Assembly: GCF_944380975.1 (NCBI RefSeq)
Contig: NZ_CALWJK010000001.1
Coordinates: forward strand, 86,249 to 150,248
DNA from: an uncultured Agathobaculum sp.
GTDB lineage: Bacteria > Bacillota > Clostridia > Oscillospirales > Butyricicoccaceae
Direction of reading: 5' to 3'
Length of the DNA stretch: 64,000 bases
In this document: positions 15,330 through 23,267 of the stretch, piece by piece
Position numbering within the stretch: the first letter of the stretch is position 1
Layout of the letters: every line of letters starts with the position of its first letter
Translations under genes and position numbers: made by a program
The notes under the pieces: model-generated
The model's database searches: none
What the model was told of the DNA's origin: nothing
The model's input: only the letters and a program-made list of their open reading frames with translations

Positions 15330-17654
15330 ATGGACAGAAAAGACGAAACCATGAATCTGGAAGCGATCAAGGCAATGCTCAGTGACGTACCGGATGGGGA
15401 TGAGTTCGATCTGGATTCGATTATCGCTGAGGTAGAGGGCGGCACGCCGGCGCCATCGCGCCATGTGCCCCGCTCTGAGCCAGTGACTTTCCGAGCGGCA
15501 CCGGAGCAACCGGCACCCAAAGCAGAGCCACCTAAGGCAGCGCCGCGGGTACATGTGCCGGAGCCGGAAGTGCCGAAGGCAGTGCCGGTACAGGCGGCAG
15601 CGGCTGCACCGCAGACGGCGCCGCGTACCGCACCGAAAAAGCGTGCGCCGCGCAGGGGCGAATCCGAAGAGGAGCAAATTCCCGATCTGACCGCTTTTGA
15701 GGAAACGGAGCAGGATGAGCGCGCGGCGCGCATTGCAGCGCGCGAAGCCAAAGCAGCCGCTCGTCAGGAAAAAGCAGCTGCCAAGGCAGCAGCCCGGCAG
15801 GCGAAGCGAGAAGCAAAGCTGGCAGCCAAGCAGGCTGCGGAAGCCGAAGAGGAATTTGATGATATTCCGGATCTGCCGGAGGAAGATATACCCGAGGAGA
15901 CGGCTTCTTCCAAGCATGCAGGGCGCGGCGTGAAAATGACGCGCAAGGAAGCCCGCGCGGCGCGCATTGCGGCCGAGCAGGCGGAAGAGGAAGAGGAAAT
16001 CCAATTGCGAGATCCGGCGCAGGCGCAGCGTGCATTCAAGCGGCGCGCGCAGGGCTTATCCGCGCGTTCGATCGTCGTGCTGATCCTTGCGATTGCTGCG
16101 ACATATCTCAGTCTTGCGCCCAGCATTGAAGTGCTGCCGATTCCGGTGGCGATTGATGTCGTGGAAAATCCGACGATTGGCATCGGCATCTTGCTGCTGC
16201 TGCAATTCATCGCACTGTTTGTCGGCATTGATGTGTTCGGCATGGGTTTTTACAATTTGCTGCACGGTATGCCGGACCGCGCTTCGCTGGTGTCGTTTGC
16301 CATCCTTGCAGCGTTGCTGCACGGGGCGTCTATCATCGTATTTGACAACCAGTCCGGTGTGCAGATACCGTATCTGGCGGTCAGCATTTTGCTGTTGTAT
16401 GCGGCCATGCGAGAGGAACGCGGTCGATTTGCCGCGCGTGCCCGCGCGTATCAGGCGATTTGCTCGGCGGAGCAGCCCGCGGCGATTTACAGCCATTATG
16501 ATGCGGAGGACGATGCCTGCCGTGCAGTTAAGGGACCGCTGCATGCGGAAAAAGCATTTCTGACCGAAATGGAGCGTCCTGACACTGTGGACCGCTTCTC
16601 CATGATCTATGTACCGGTTGCGCTGGCGGCTTCGATCATTTTTGCCTTGCTGGCTTCGGTTGGACGTGGGGAGCCGGTGCGTTTCTTCTGGGCGTTTTCC
16701 GCTATATTGTCGGTTTCTGCGCCGCTCGGCCTGATTTGTGCATTTGGCGCAAGCTATAAAAATGTATCCCGCCGTTTGCTGGCTTCTGGCGCGGCGATTG
16801 CGGGTGCGCGGCAGGCCAATCTGCTGCGCGGCACAGAAGAAGTCGTGCTGACTGAGAACGATCTGTTCCCGTCCGGCTCGATCAGTCTGGAATCGTTGCA
16901 GAACATGGGGCGCTTGTCGGATGATAAGGTGCTTGCCTGTGCGGCAGCGCTGGCGGATGCGGCCGGTTTGGAGCTGGGCCGTGTGCTGACGGATGCCACG
17001 CGCGAGCGCTACGGCGTGACGCTGGCGGCACGCAACGTGCAGGAAGTGGAAGGCGGCCTGACGGGCGACATCGGCACCAGCCGCGTGGTACTGGGTACGG
17101 CGGCGCTGATGGTCAAAATGGGTATTCGCATCCCGTCCGGTCAGGGTGAGCAGGTCTGCTCGTATCTGGTAGTGGATAACGCACTGGCGGGTGTGCTCAC
17201 GCTGCGCTATCAACCGACCAAGCATACTTACCGCGCTATGCGCATGATACGCCGTATGCATATGAATGCGGTGTTGGCGGTGCGGGACTTCAATATCTCT
17301 CCCGCGATGGTAGAGACAGAGTTCGATTTGCGTCGCGGCTTTGCTGACCAGCCTGAGCCGGCTGGCGTGACGCGGCTGCTCGATCCGAACTACTCCAATG
17401 GAGATGCACCCGCTGCTATTCTGACGCGCGAAGGAGCGGGGGCGTTTGTGCAGGTGCTGCGCTGTGCAGACAAGCTGGCTGGTGCGGTGCGCTCCGCATT
17501 GACGCTGGGTGCATTCGCAGGTGTTTGCGGTATGCTGATCGTTGCGTATCTGGTATCACAGAATGCAGCGGACGCACTGCCGGTGACAAATTTGTTGCTG
17601 TATTTGCTGTTGTGGTATATTCCTGTATTCATTATCACACAGCAAACGCATTAA
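15330..17654 (+). CDS. Large membrane protein resembling a catalytically dead P-type ATPase
   Basis: A 774-residue protein. Residues 1-240 are a low-complexity cytoplasmic region: Pro/Ala-rich to about 105, then Lys/Ala/Arg/Glu-rich with coiled-coil character. Helices follow near 244-264, 282-302, 316-336, 346-360, 424-444 and 452-472. From 424 the order matches P1-type ATPases: DRFSMIYVPV, then SAPLGL where metal pumps have a Cys-Pro-Cys helix, then a segment like GARRGILIKGGEALE. The phosphorylation motif DKTGT is replaced by TENDLFPSG (508-516); VEGGLTGDIG and VVDNALAGVL resemble the N and P domains, and VRDFN replaces TGD. The actuator TGES loop is missing. Two C-terminal helices close it. 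It is therefore unlikely to hydrolyse ATP in the normal way. Confidence 0.65.
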   Translation: MDRKDETMNLEAIKAMLSDVPDGDEFDLDSIIAEVEGGTPAPSRHVPRSEPVTFRAAPEQPAPKAEPPKAAPRVHVPEPEVPKAVPVQAAAAAPQTAPRTAPKKRAPRRGESEEEQIPDLTAFEETEQDERAARIAAREAKAAARQEKAAAKAAARQAKREAKLAAKQAAEAEEEFDDIPDLPEEDIPEETASSKHAGRGVKMTRKEARAARIAAEQAEEEEEIQLRDPAQAQRAFKRRAQGLSARSIVVLILAIAATYLSLAPSIEVLPIPVAIDVVENPTIGIGILLLLQFIALFVGIDVFGMGFYNLLHGMPDRASLVSFAILAALLHGASIIVFDNQSGVQIPYLAVSILLLYAAMREERGRFAARARAYQAICSAEQPAAIYSHYDAEDDACRAVKGPLHAEKAFLTEMERPDTVDRFSMIYVPVALAASIIFALLASVGRGEPVRFFWAFSAILSVSAPLGLICAFGASYKNVSRRLLASGAAIAGARQANLLRGTEEVVLTENDLFPSGSISLESLQNMGRLSDDKVLACAAALADAAGLELGRVLTDATRERYGVTLAARNVQEVEGGLTGDIGTSRVVLGTAALMVKMGIRIPSGQGEQVCSYLVVDNALAGVLTLRYQPTKHTYRAMRMIRRMHMNAVLAVRDFNISPAMVETEFDLRRGFADQPEPAGVTRLLDPNYSNGDAPAAILTREGAGAFVQVLRCADKLAGAVRSALTLGAFAGVCGMLIVAYLVSQNAADALPVTNLLLYLLLWYIPVFIITQQTH

Positions 17655-17660
17655 AACATA

Positions 17661-17699
17661 AAAAAGCAGGTCTGGATTTTCATCCAGACCTGCTTTTTT
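17661..17699. terminator. Bidirectional terminator after the pseudo-ATPase gene
   Basis: A 16-base stem (AAAAAGCAGGTCTGGA with TCCAGACCTGCTTTTT) with a short loop and T runs on both strands. It can end the gene to the left and the minus-strand peptide gene to the right. Confidence 0.88.
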
Positions 17700-17758
17700 G
17701 CCATACATGGCAATGGGGGAACGTAGGCCGCCTGAGGCGGCAAAAAGAGAGAGAAGAA

Positions 17759-17845
17759 TTATATAGGCAGGACGGAGGCCATCGAAAAAACGGCAAGCGC
17801 AATCGCCAGCACAGCGGCTGCGGTAGCAAGATAGGCTCGTGTCAT
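17759..17845 (-). CDS. 28-residue single-helix membrane peptide
   Basis: On the minus strand a strong AAGGAGGGGG (17851-17860) precedes an ATG at 17845 and a 28-residue frame: MTRAYLATAAAVLAIALAVF, then SMASVLPI. Two polar residues and an Arg are followed by one hydrophobic helix, so it should insert in the membrane as a small single-pass peptide. A GCCGCC/GGCGGC hairpin (17727-17741) and the bidirectional terminator at 17661-17699 lie behind it. No promoter could be fixed with confidence, but the upstream 17861-17930 is very AT-rich. I know no family. It could be a small regulator of a membrane complex, a leader peptide or a type I toxin-like peptide; this is inference. Confidence 0.6.
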   Translation of the reverse strand: MTRAYLATAAAVLAIALAVFSMASVLPI

Positions 17846-18005
17846 GGGAACCCCCTCCTTAGATGTGTTAAAAACTTTATACTATATAAACGTATGATAC
17901 GCCGATTTTGTGACACAAAAAATGTAAAAATTAAAAAATTTTTGTCAGGCAGAGTTTGACATGGGGAAAATGAAAATGGGGAGTAAAAAATGCACAAAAA
18001 ACAGC

Positions 18006-18034
18006 TTGCATACATACGTGCAATAGTGTATAAT
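18006..18034 (+). promoter_or_regulatory. Promoter of the EF-G-like gene
   Basis: TTGCAT at 18006-18011, a 17-base spacer and perfect TATAAT at 18029-18034. Transcription would start near 18041, giving a leader of about 68 bases that contains GGGAG/TCCC-type pairing. Confidence 0.7.
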
Positions 18035-18108
18035 TACAAATAAGGGAGTCGTTCCCGCTAACAAAGCGCCCGCATAATAAGGCTCGGGCAGGGGAGTGTT
18101 TATCAAAT

Positions 18109-20193
18109 ATGGCCAATTACCCGGTTAATAAGATTCGTAACGTATGTCTGATGGGACACGGCGGCGACGGCAAGACCTCGCTCGTCGAAAGTATGCTGTA
18201 TATCGCCGGTGTAACCGATCGTGTCGGCAAGATCACGGACGGCAACACGGTTTGCGATTTTGACCCCGAAGAAATTAAGCGTCAGTTTTCGATTTCTACG
18301 GCTGTCGCACCGATCGAGTGGAACGGCTGTAAGATCAATTTGCTGGATACGCCGGGCTTCTTTGATTTTGAAAGTGAAGTCAATTGCGCCCTGCGTGTAG
18401 CGGAATCCGCACTGATTATCGCCACCGGCAAGTCCGGCCCGGGTGTTGGCACGGAAAAAGCGTGGGAGCGCTGCGAGGCGCGCGCGATGCCGCGTATGTT
18501 CTACATCTCCAAGATCGATGAGGAAAACTCGGATTACTATACCTCGCTGCATAAGCTGCAAAAGCAGTTCGGCGTATCGGTTGCGCCGATCGTGGTGCCA
18601 ATTTTCGAAGGCAACCGCGATACTGTCGGCATTGTGGACTGCGTGATCCGCAAGGCATACCGCATGGAAGGCAACAAGCGCGTTGAGATCCCGATTCCGG
18701 ACGATATGAAGGAGCGTATCGACCAGCACCGTGCAGCGCTGTGTGAAAACGTAGCAGAACTTTCCGAAGAGCTGATGGAGCGTTATTTCGCAGGCGAGGA
18801 GTTCTCGGATGAAGAGCTGATCGCCGGCATCCGTCAGGGCGTTAAGGATTTGGTCATCGCGCCGGTATTCTGCGGCACTGCGGCAACCGGCATCGGTTCC
18901 TATGCACTCTTGAAGGGCATTGCAGACTACATGCCGTCCCCGGATGAAAAGCCGGTCGAGATCTGCGAGGATGAAAAGGGTGAGCTGATCGAGATCAACT
19001 GCACGCCCAACGGTTCGACCTGTGCATTTGTATTTAAGACGGTCGCTGACCAGTACGGTCGCTTCTCGTATTTCAAGGTCATGTCGGGCGAAGTTAAGCA
19101 GGATATGACGCTGGTTAACAAGCGCGCAGATGCTAACGAGAAGATGGGCCACATCTACACGGTCTGCGGCAAAAAGACCACCGAGGTTCCGGTGGTTGGC
19201 TGCGGCGACATCGGTGCGGTTTCCAAGCTGGTCACCACCAAGACCGGCGATACGCTCTCCATGAGCGTGCGTAAGGTGGAGCTCGAGCCGATCGAGTTTG
19301 CGCCACCGGGATATACGAACGGCAGTGCACCTAAGGTCAAGGGTGCGGAAGAAAAAATCTCTGCTGGTCTGGCGCGTCTGCATGACGAGGACCCGTCCTT
19401 CGAGACTGAGTTCAATCCGGAAACCAAGCAGCATACCATTTCGGGTGCAGGCGACATTCATCTGGATGTCCTGTGCGCCAAGCTCAAGGATAAGTTCGGC
19501 GTTGAGGTGCAGCTGACTGCGCCGATCGTACCGTACCGCGAGAAGATCCGCAAGCCGGTGACGGTCGAAGGCAAGCATAAGAAGCAGTCCGGCGGCCATG
19601 GACAGTATGGTCATGTTAAGATGGAGTTTGCTCCGTATCCGGAAGGCGATTACCTGTTTGAGGAGAAGATTTTCGGCGGTTCTGTTCCGAAGAACTTCCA
19701 TCCGGCGGTTGATAAGGGTATCCGTGAGGCGATGGAGCATGGCGTGCTGGCAGGTTATCCGATGGTTGGCCTGCGTGCAACCCTGCTCGACGGCTCTTAC
19801 CATGATGTCGACTCCAACGAATTGTCCTTTAAGATGGCAGCGCGTCTGGCGTATAAGGCGGGTATTCCGCAGGCAAGCCCGGTGCTGCTCGAGCCGGTCT
19901 GCTCGATGAAGGTTGTCATTCCGGATGCGTACATGGGTGATGTAATCGGCGATCTGAACAAGCGCCGTGGCCGCATTATGGGTATGAACCCGATCGAAGG
20001 CGGCAAGCAGGAGATTCTGGCAGAGTGCCCGATGGCAGAGCTGGCTGACTACGCGATCACGCTGCGTTCGATGACGCAGGGCCGTGGTTCGTTCGTTTCC
20101 AACTTTGAGCGTTACGACGAAGCGCCCGCACAGGTGCAGGAAAAGGTCATCGCGGAGAACAAGGCGAGACTGGAAGCTCTCAATAAGGAATAA
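18109..20193 (+). CDS. EF-G-like translational GTPase (EF-G2 type paralogue)
   Basis: A 694-residue homologue of elongation factor G with all five domains, but with altered GTPase motifs. G1 is GHGGDGKT (16-23) instead of GHIDAGKT. G3 is DTPGFFDF (80-87), so the catalytic His of DTPGHVDF is replaced by Phe84. G4 is SKID (134-137) in place of NKMD. Later domains are recognisable (GAGDIHLDVL near 446; GGHGQYGHVKMEF near 493). These changes fit the EF-G-like group (EF-G2), not the housekeeping FusA, which normally sits in the rpsL-rpsG operon. Its exact role is unsettled. It is alone between its own promoter and terminator. The start follows AGGGGAG with about 11 bases of spacing. Confidence 0.88.
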   Translation: MANYPVNKIRNVCLMGHGGDGKTSLVESMLYIAGVTDRVGKITDGNTVCDFDPEEIKRQFSISTAVAPIEWNGCKINLLDTPGFFDFESEVNCALRVAESALIIATGKSGPGVGTEKAWERCEARAMPRMFYISKIDEENSDYYTSLHKLQKQFGVSVAPIVVPIFEGNRDTVGIVDCVIRKAYRMEGNKRVEIPIPDDMKERIDQHRAALCENVAELSEELMERYFAGEEFSDEELIAGIRQGVKDLVIAPVFCGTAATGIGSYALLKGIADYMPSPDEKPVEICEDEKGELIEINCTPNGSTCAFVFKTVADQYGRFSYFKVMSGEVKQDMTLVNKRADANEKMGHIYTVCGKKTTEVPVVGCGDIGAVSKLVTTKTGDTLSMSVRKVELEPIEFAPPGYTNGSAPKVKGAEEKISAGLARLHDEDPSFETEFNPETKQHTISGAGDIHLDVLCAKLKDKFGVEVQLTAPIVPYREKIRKPVTVEGKHKKQSGGHGQYGHVKMEFAPYPEGDYLFEEKIFGGSVPKNFHPAVDKGIREAMEHGVLAGYPMVGLRATLLDGSYHDVDSNELSFKMAARLAYKAGIPQASPVLLEPVCSMKVVIPDAYMGDVIGDLNKRRGRIMGMNPIEGGKQEILAECPMAELADYAITLRSMTQGRGSFVSNFERYDEAPAQVQEKVIAENKARLEALNKE

Positions 20194-20208
20194 AACATTG
20201 ATTTTGTC

Positions 20209-20240
20209 AAAAACCGGCTGTTTCGGCAGCCGGTTTTTTG
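20209..20240 (+). terminator. Terminator after the EF-G-like gene
   Basis: Stem AAAACCGGCTG with CAGCCGGTTTT, loop TTTCGG-like, followed by a T run. Confidence 0.88.
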
Positions 20241-20263
20241 TTGGTGTGAGCGGCGCAGCAGGG

Positions 20264-20292
20264 TAGACGAAAAAAGGAATTTGTGATATAAT
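20264..20292 (+). promoter_or_regulatory. Promoter of the flavodiiron gene
   Basis: TAGACG at 20264-20269, a 17-base spacer and extended -10 TGATATAAT (TATAAT at 20287-20292). Confidence 0.65.
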
Positions 20293-20327
20293 TTTAACAA
20301 ATTATGAAAATACGGAGGTTTCTTGCG

Positions 20328-21533
20328 ATGCACACAATCCGAAAGATCCAGGATGATCTCGTTTATGTTGGCGGAAGCGATCGCCGCCTGAGCCGATTTG
20401 AAAATCTGTTCCCGATCCCGCGCGGTGTTTCCTATAACAGCTATCTGCTGCTGGATGAAAAAACCGTGCTGTTTGATACGGTGGACGATTCCATCAGCCG
20501 TCAGTTTTATGAAAATGTCTCTGCCGCGTTGGCAGGCCGTCCGCTTGACTATCTGGTGGTTCACCATATGGAGCCGGACCATTGCAGCATGATCGTTGCG
20601 CTGCTGCACCGCTATCCCGAAGCAAAGATTGTTTGCAGCGCTAAAGCGCTGGTTATGCTCGCGCAGTTCTATGCAGAGGATATGAAGGAGCGTGCACTGG
20701 TGGTCGCGGAAGGGGACAAGCTCTCTACCGGCCGCCATACGCTGCATTTTGTCATGGCACCGATGGTACACTGGCCGGAAGTTATGGTTACCTATGACGA
20801 GCCGAGCAAAACCCTGTTCTCGGCGGATGCATTCGGCACATTTGGCGCACTGGCAGGCAATATCTTTGATGATGAACTCGTGTTTGACAGCGTTTGGCTG
20901 AACGATGCCCGCCGGTACTATACCAACATCGTGGGCAAGTATGGTGCGCAGGTACAGGCGCTGCTGAAGAAGGCGGCTGCACTGGACATTGAGATGATCT
21001 GCCCGTTGCATGGTCCGATTTGGCGCGGCAATCTGGAGACGATGCTGGAAAAATACCAGAAGTGGAGCGCTTACGAGCCGGAGGACAAGGGCGTTATGAT
21101 CGCCTACGCCACGATGTATGGCAACACGGAGAATGCTGCCAATGTTCTGGCTGGCATGCTGGCTGACAAGGGCGTGCATAATATTGCGATGTACGACGTA
21201 TCCGGCACGGATGTTTCTGAACTGGTGGCCGAAAGCTTCCGGTGCAGCCATCTGGTTTTGGCTGCGCCGACCTACAACGGTGGCTTGCAGCCGCGCATGG
21301 AGGCCTTCCTGCATGATCTCAAAGCGCTGAACCTGCAAAACCGCACGGTAGCGCTGCTTGAGAACGGTACATGGGCGCCGGTTTCCGGCCGTCACATGAA
21401 GGCCATTCTGGAGGGCATGAAAAACATGACCGTATTGGAAAATACGATCGCCCTCAAGTCCACGCTGGCGGATAGCCAGTATGGTGCGCTCGAAGAGCTG
21501 GCAGATACGCTGGCAGCACAGATTCTGGCGTAA
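20328..21533 (+). CDS. Flavodiiron protein (FprA family A-type flavoprotein)
   Basis: A 401-residue cytoplasmic enzyme that reduces oxygen to water, or nitric oxide, and so protects anaerobes. The N-terminal metallo-beta-lactamase domain carries the di-iron ligand set HxExDH (His80, Glu82, Asp84, His85 in HHMEPDH), His in VHWPE, Asp in FSADAFG and His in CPLHGPIW. The C-terminal flavodoxin domain starts near 258 and binds FMN through YATMYGNTENAA. No rubredoxin is fused, so a separate electron donor is needed and none is adjacent. GGAGGT eight bases before ATG 20328 fixes the start, excluding the ATG at 20304. It is a single-gene unit with its own promoter and terminator. Confidence 0.93.
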   Translation: MHTIRKIQDDLVYVGGSDRRLSRFENLFPIPRGVSYNSYLLLDEKTVLFDTVDDSISRQFYENVSAALAGRPLDYLVVHHMEPDHCSMIVALLHRYPEAKIVCSAKALVMLAQFYAEDMKERALVVAEGDKLSTGRHTLHFVMAPMVHWPEVMVTYDEPSKTLFSADAFGTFGALAGNIFDDELVFDSVWLNDARRYYTNIVGKYGAQVQALLKKAAALDIEMICPLHGPIWRGNLETMLEKYQKWSAYEPEDKGVMIAYATMYGNTENAANVLAGMLADKGVHNIAMYDVSGTDVSELVAESFRCSHLVLAAPTYNGGLQPRMEAFLHDLKALNLQNRTVALLENGTWAPVSGRHMKAILEGMKNMTVLENTIALKSTLADSQYGALEELADTLAAQILA

Positions 21534-21556
21534 TTGTTCGAATAGAAAGAATGAAG

Positions 21557-21601
21557 AACACCGCCCGATGGAAGCAAGAGCTTCTGCCGGGCGGTGTTTT
21601 G
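21557..21601 (+). terminator. Terminator after the flavodiiron gene
   Basis: Stem AACACCGCCCG with CGGGCGGTGTT enclosing a smaller GAAGC/GCTTC hairpin, then a T run. Confidence 0.85.
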
Positions 21602-21659
21602 TTGTTCTGCTTTGCGGTTTGTCTGCATAGGATAAAGCAAAAGCAGGAGGGGCGATAGC

Positions 21660-22160
21660 ATGATTGTTTTTGCAGCCAAGGTATCGGTAAAAAAAGTGGT
21701 GGCAGGCGTACTGGCGGTGAGTGCTGTGGTTTTGGGTGTTACGCTGCTCGCGCCGGCAGCGGAGACAATGCATGCGCAGACCGTGTCGGGCGAAATAGAT
21801 TTGGACAGCAAGCTGAAAAACAATGAGCAGCGCGTTGCGTTGCTCGAAAGCTATGGCTGGAAGGTGAACCCGGAACCGCGCAGTGAGCGTGAAGTGCAGA
21901 TTCCCAAAACTTTTGATGACACCTATCAGGCATATAACGCCATTCAACTGGGGCAAGGGCTGGACCTTACGCCGTATCAGGGCAAACGGGCAACGCTGTA
22001 TACGTATGAGCTGACCGAGTATCCGACTGGAGAAGAGGGCGTGATCGCCAACTTACTCATTCGCCGCAATCAGCTGATTGCTGCGGATATCAGTTCCGCG
22101 GAGACGGATGGCTTTGTGCATGGCATTACGGAAATGCCGGAAACCGATTCGGCAGAATAG
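21660..22160 (+). CDS. DUF4830-domain exported protein
   Basis: A 166-residue protein with an N-terminal membrane helix (about 12-33) that acts as a signal anchor or signal peptide. The rest has the DUF4830 pattern: RVALLESYGWKVNPEP, then QIPKTFDDTYQAYN, then DLTPYQGKRATLYTYEL, and ANLLIRRNQLIAADI with a C-terminal GFVHGI. This extracytoplasmic domain is common in gut Clostridia and has no known function. AGGAGGGG lies about seven bases before the ATG. It has no clear partner: a terminator precedes it and a promoter for the next gene follows. Confidence 0.75.
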   Translation: MIVFAAKVSVKKVVAGVLAVSAVVLGVTLLAPAAETMHAQTVSGEIDLDSKLKNNEQRVALLESYGWKVNPEPRSEREVQIPKTFDDTYQAYNAIQLGQGLDLTPYQGKRATLYTYELTEYPTGEEGVIANLLIRRNQLIAADISSAETDGFVHGITEMPETDSAE

Positions 22161-22251
22161 AGGTAATGCATACAATACATGATATGTATGCGGCTGACTG
22201 TGCAAATATACAAAAATCAGGGCTTAGATTGTTGTATCCGCAAACGAAATT

Positions 22252-22282
22252 TAGGGAATTGCACTTTTTCTGCAATTCCCTA
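22252..22282. repeat. 12-base perfect inverted repeat without a T tail
   Basis: TAGGGAATTGCA (22252-22263) and TGCAATTCCCTA (22271-22282) are perfect reverse complements with a CTTTTTC loop. The run after the right arm (TTGTGC) is not a terminator tail but the predicted -35 of the next promoter, so this may be an operator or a weak terminator of the DUF4830 gene. Confidence 0.5.
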
Positions 22283-22311
22283 TTGTGCAATTTGCAAAAA
22301 AGTGGTATGCT
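22283..22311 (+). promoter_or_regulatory. Promoter of the pseudouridine synthase gene
   Basis: TTGTGC at 22283-22288, 17-base spacer, extended -10 TGGTATGCT (TATGCT at 22306-22311). It directly abuts the inverted repeat at 22252-22282. Confidence 0.5.
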
Positions 22312-22343
22312 ATTAACAGGAATGAATTGTCGGGGGAGACAAA

Positions 22344-23075
22344 ATGCCACGGATGCGATTGGACAAGCTGCTGGCGCATTTGAATTGCGGCAGCCGAAAG
22401 GAAGTACAAGCTATGATTCGCGCGGGCCGCGTGCAGGTTGACGGCGCAACAGAGCGCGATCCCGCGGCAAAAGTGGAGTCAGACACTGCACAGGTTGTAC
22501 TGGATGGACAGACGCAGCAGTATCAGGCGCAGCGGTACTATATGCTCAATAAGCCGGCCGGGGTGATCACCGCGAGCCGGGATGCGCGGCATTCTACCGT
22601 GCTCGACCTGTTTCCAGAGGAAATCCGGCGCGGTTTGTTTGCAGTTGGACGGCTGGATAAGGATACCGAGGGACTGCTCATCGTGACCGATGACGGCGCG
22701 CTCAGCCATGCGCTGATGAGCCCGTCGCGTCATGTAGAAAAGGTGTATGAGGCCACGGTGGAAGGGGAACTGCTGCCGGATGCGGAAATACGCTTTGAAA
22801 AAGGGCTGACGCTCAAGGACGGTACGGTTTGCCTGCCCGCCCGTCTGGAACGACTGACAGGGGATGGTGCACAGCGTGTGCGGGTCATTCTGCGGGAAGG
22901 AAAATATCACCAGGTCAAACGCATGGTCGCAGCGGTAGGCGGCGTTGTTGTGCAGCTGCGCCGCGTGCAACTAGGCGGTTTACGGCTCGATCCGGCCTTA
23001 GCAGAAGGTGCGTTTCGTGCCTTGACCGATCAGGAGCTGACGATGCTTCAAAAGCCGGCATCGGAGAGTATCTAA
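22344..23075 (+). CDS. RsuA-type rRNA pseudouridine synthase
   Basis: A 243-residue enzyme that isomerises a uridine in rRNA. An N-terminal S4 RNA-binding domain (RLDKLLAHLNCGSRKEVQAM) is followed by the catalytic domain with Asp in GRLDKDTEGLLIVTDDG near 100, and the end motif GKYHQVKRMVAAVG. Length and layout match RsuA (16S rRNA position 516) and its RluB/RluE relatives; the exact target cannot be fixed by eye. GGGGGAG is about seven bases before ATG 22344. It is separated from the PucR-type gene by a new promoter. Confidence 0.9.
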   Translation: MPRMRLDKLLAHLNCGSRKEVQAMIRAGRVQVDGATERDPAAKVESDTAQVVLDGQTQQYQAQRYYMLNKPAGVITASRDARHSTVLDLFPEEIRRGLFAVGRLDKDTEGLLIVTDDGALSHALMSPSRHVEKVYEATVEGELLPDAEIRFEKGLTLKDGTVCLPARLERLTGDGAQRVRVILREGKYHQVKRMVAAVGGVVVQLRRVQLGGLRLDPALAEGAFRALTDQELTMLQKPASESI

Positions 23076-23123
23076 AAATCGCCAAAAAAAATAAAAATTT
23101 TTGTACAAAAATGTAGAAGACTA

Positions 23124-23132
23124 TGATATAAT
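23124..23132 (+). promoter_or_regulatory. Extended -10 promoter of the PucR-type regulator
   Basis: TGATATAAT with perfect TATAAT at 23127-23132; TTGTAC at 23101-23106 is 20 bases away, so the extended -10 probably dominates. The leader is about 130 bases and contains a GGGAACC/GGTTC hairpin near 23148-23166. Confidence 0.55.
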
Positions 23133-23267
23133 GTCTTAAAATGCACAGGGAACCTCGAGGGTTCTTGTGAACAATGTCAGGAATACGGCAGTTTTTGTGG
23201 CCGGGGCAGCGTTGGCATAGCGTGAAAGCGCACAAGACAAGAGGGAAATACGGGAAAGGTGATGGAA

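Noticed and set aside
18103-19803. A 566-codon open frame antisense to the EF-G-like gene
   Set aside because: It has no ribosome site, matches no family and mirrors a strongly codon-biased gene; similar long antisense frames occur opposite lysS, the flavodiiron gene and the aminotransferase gene.
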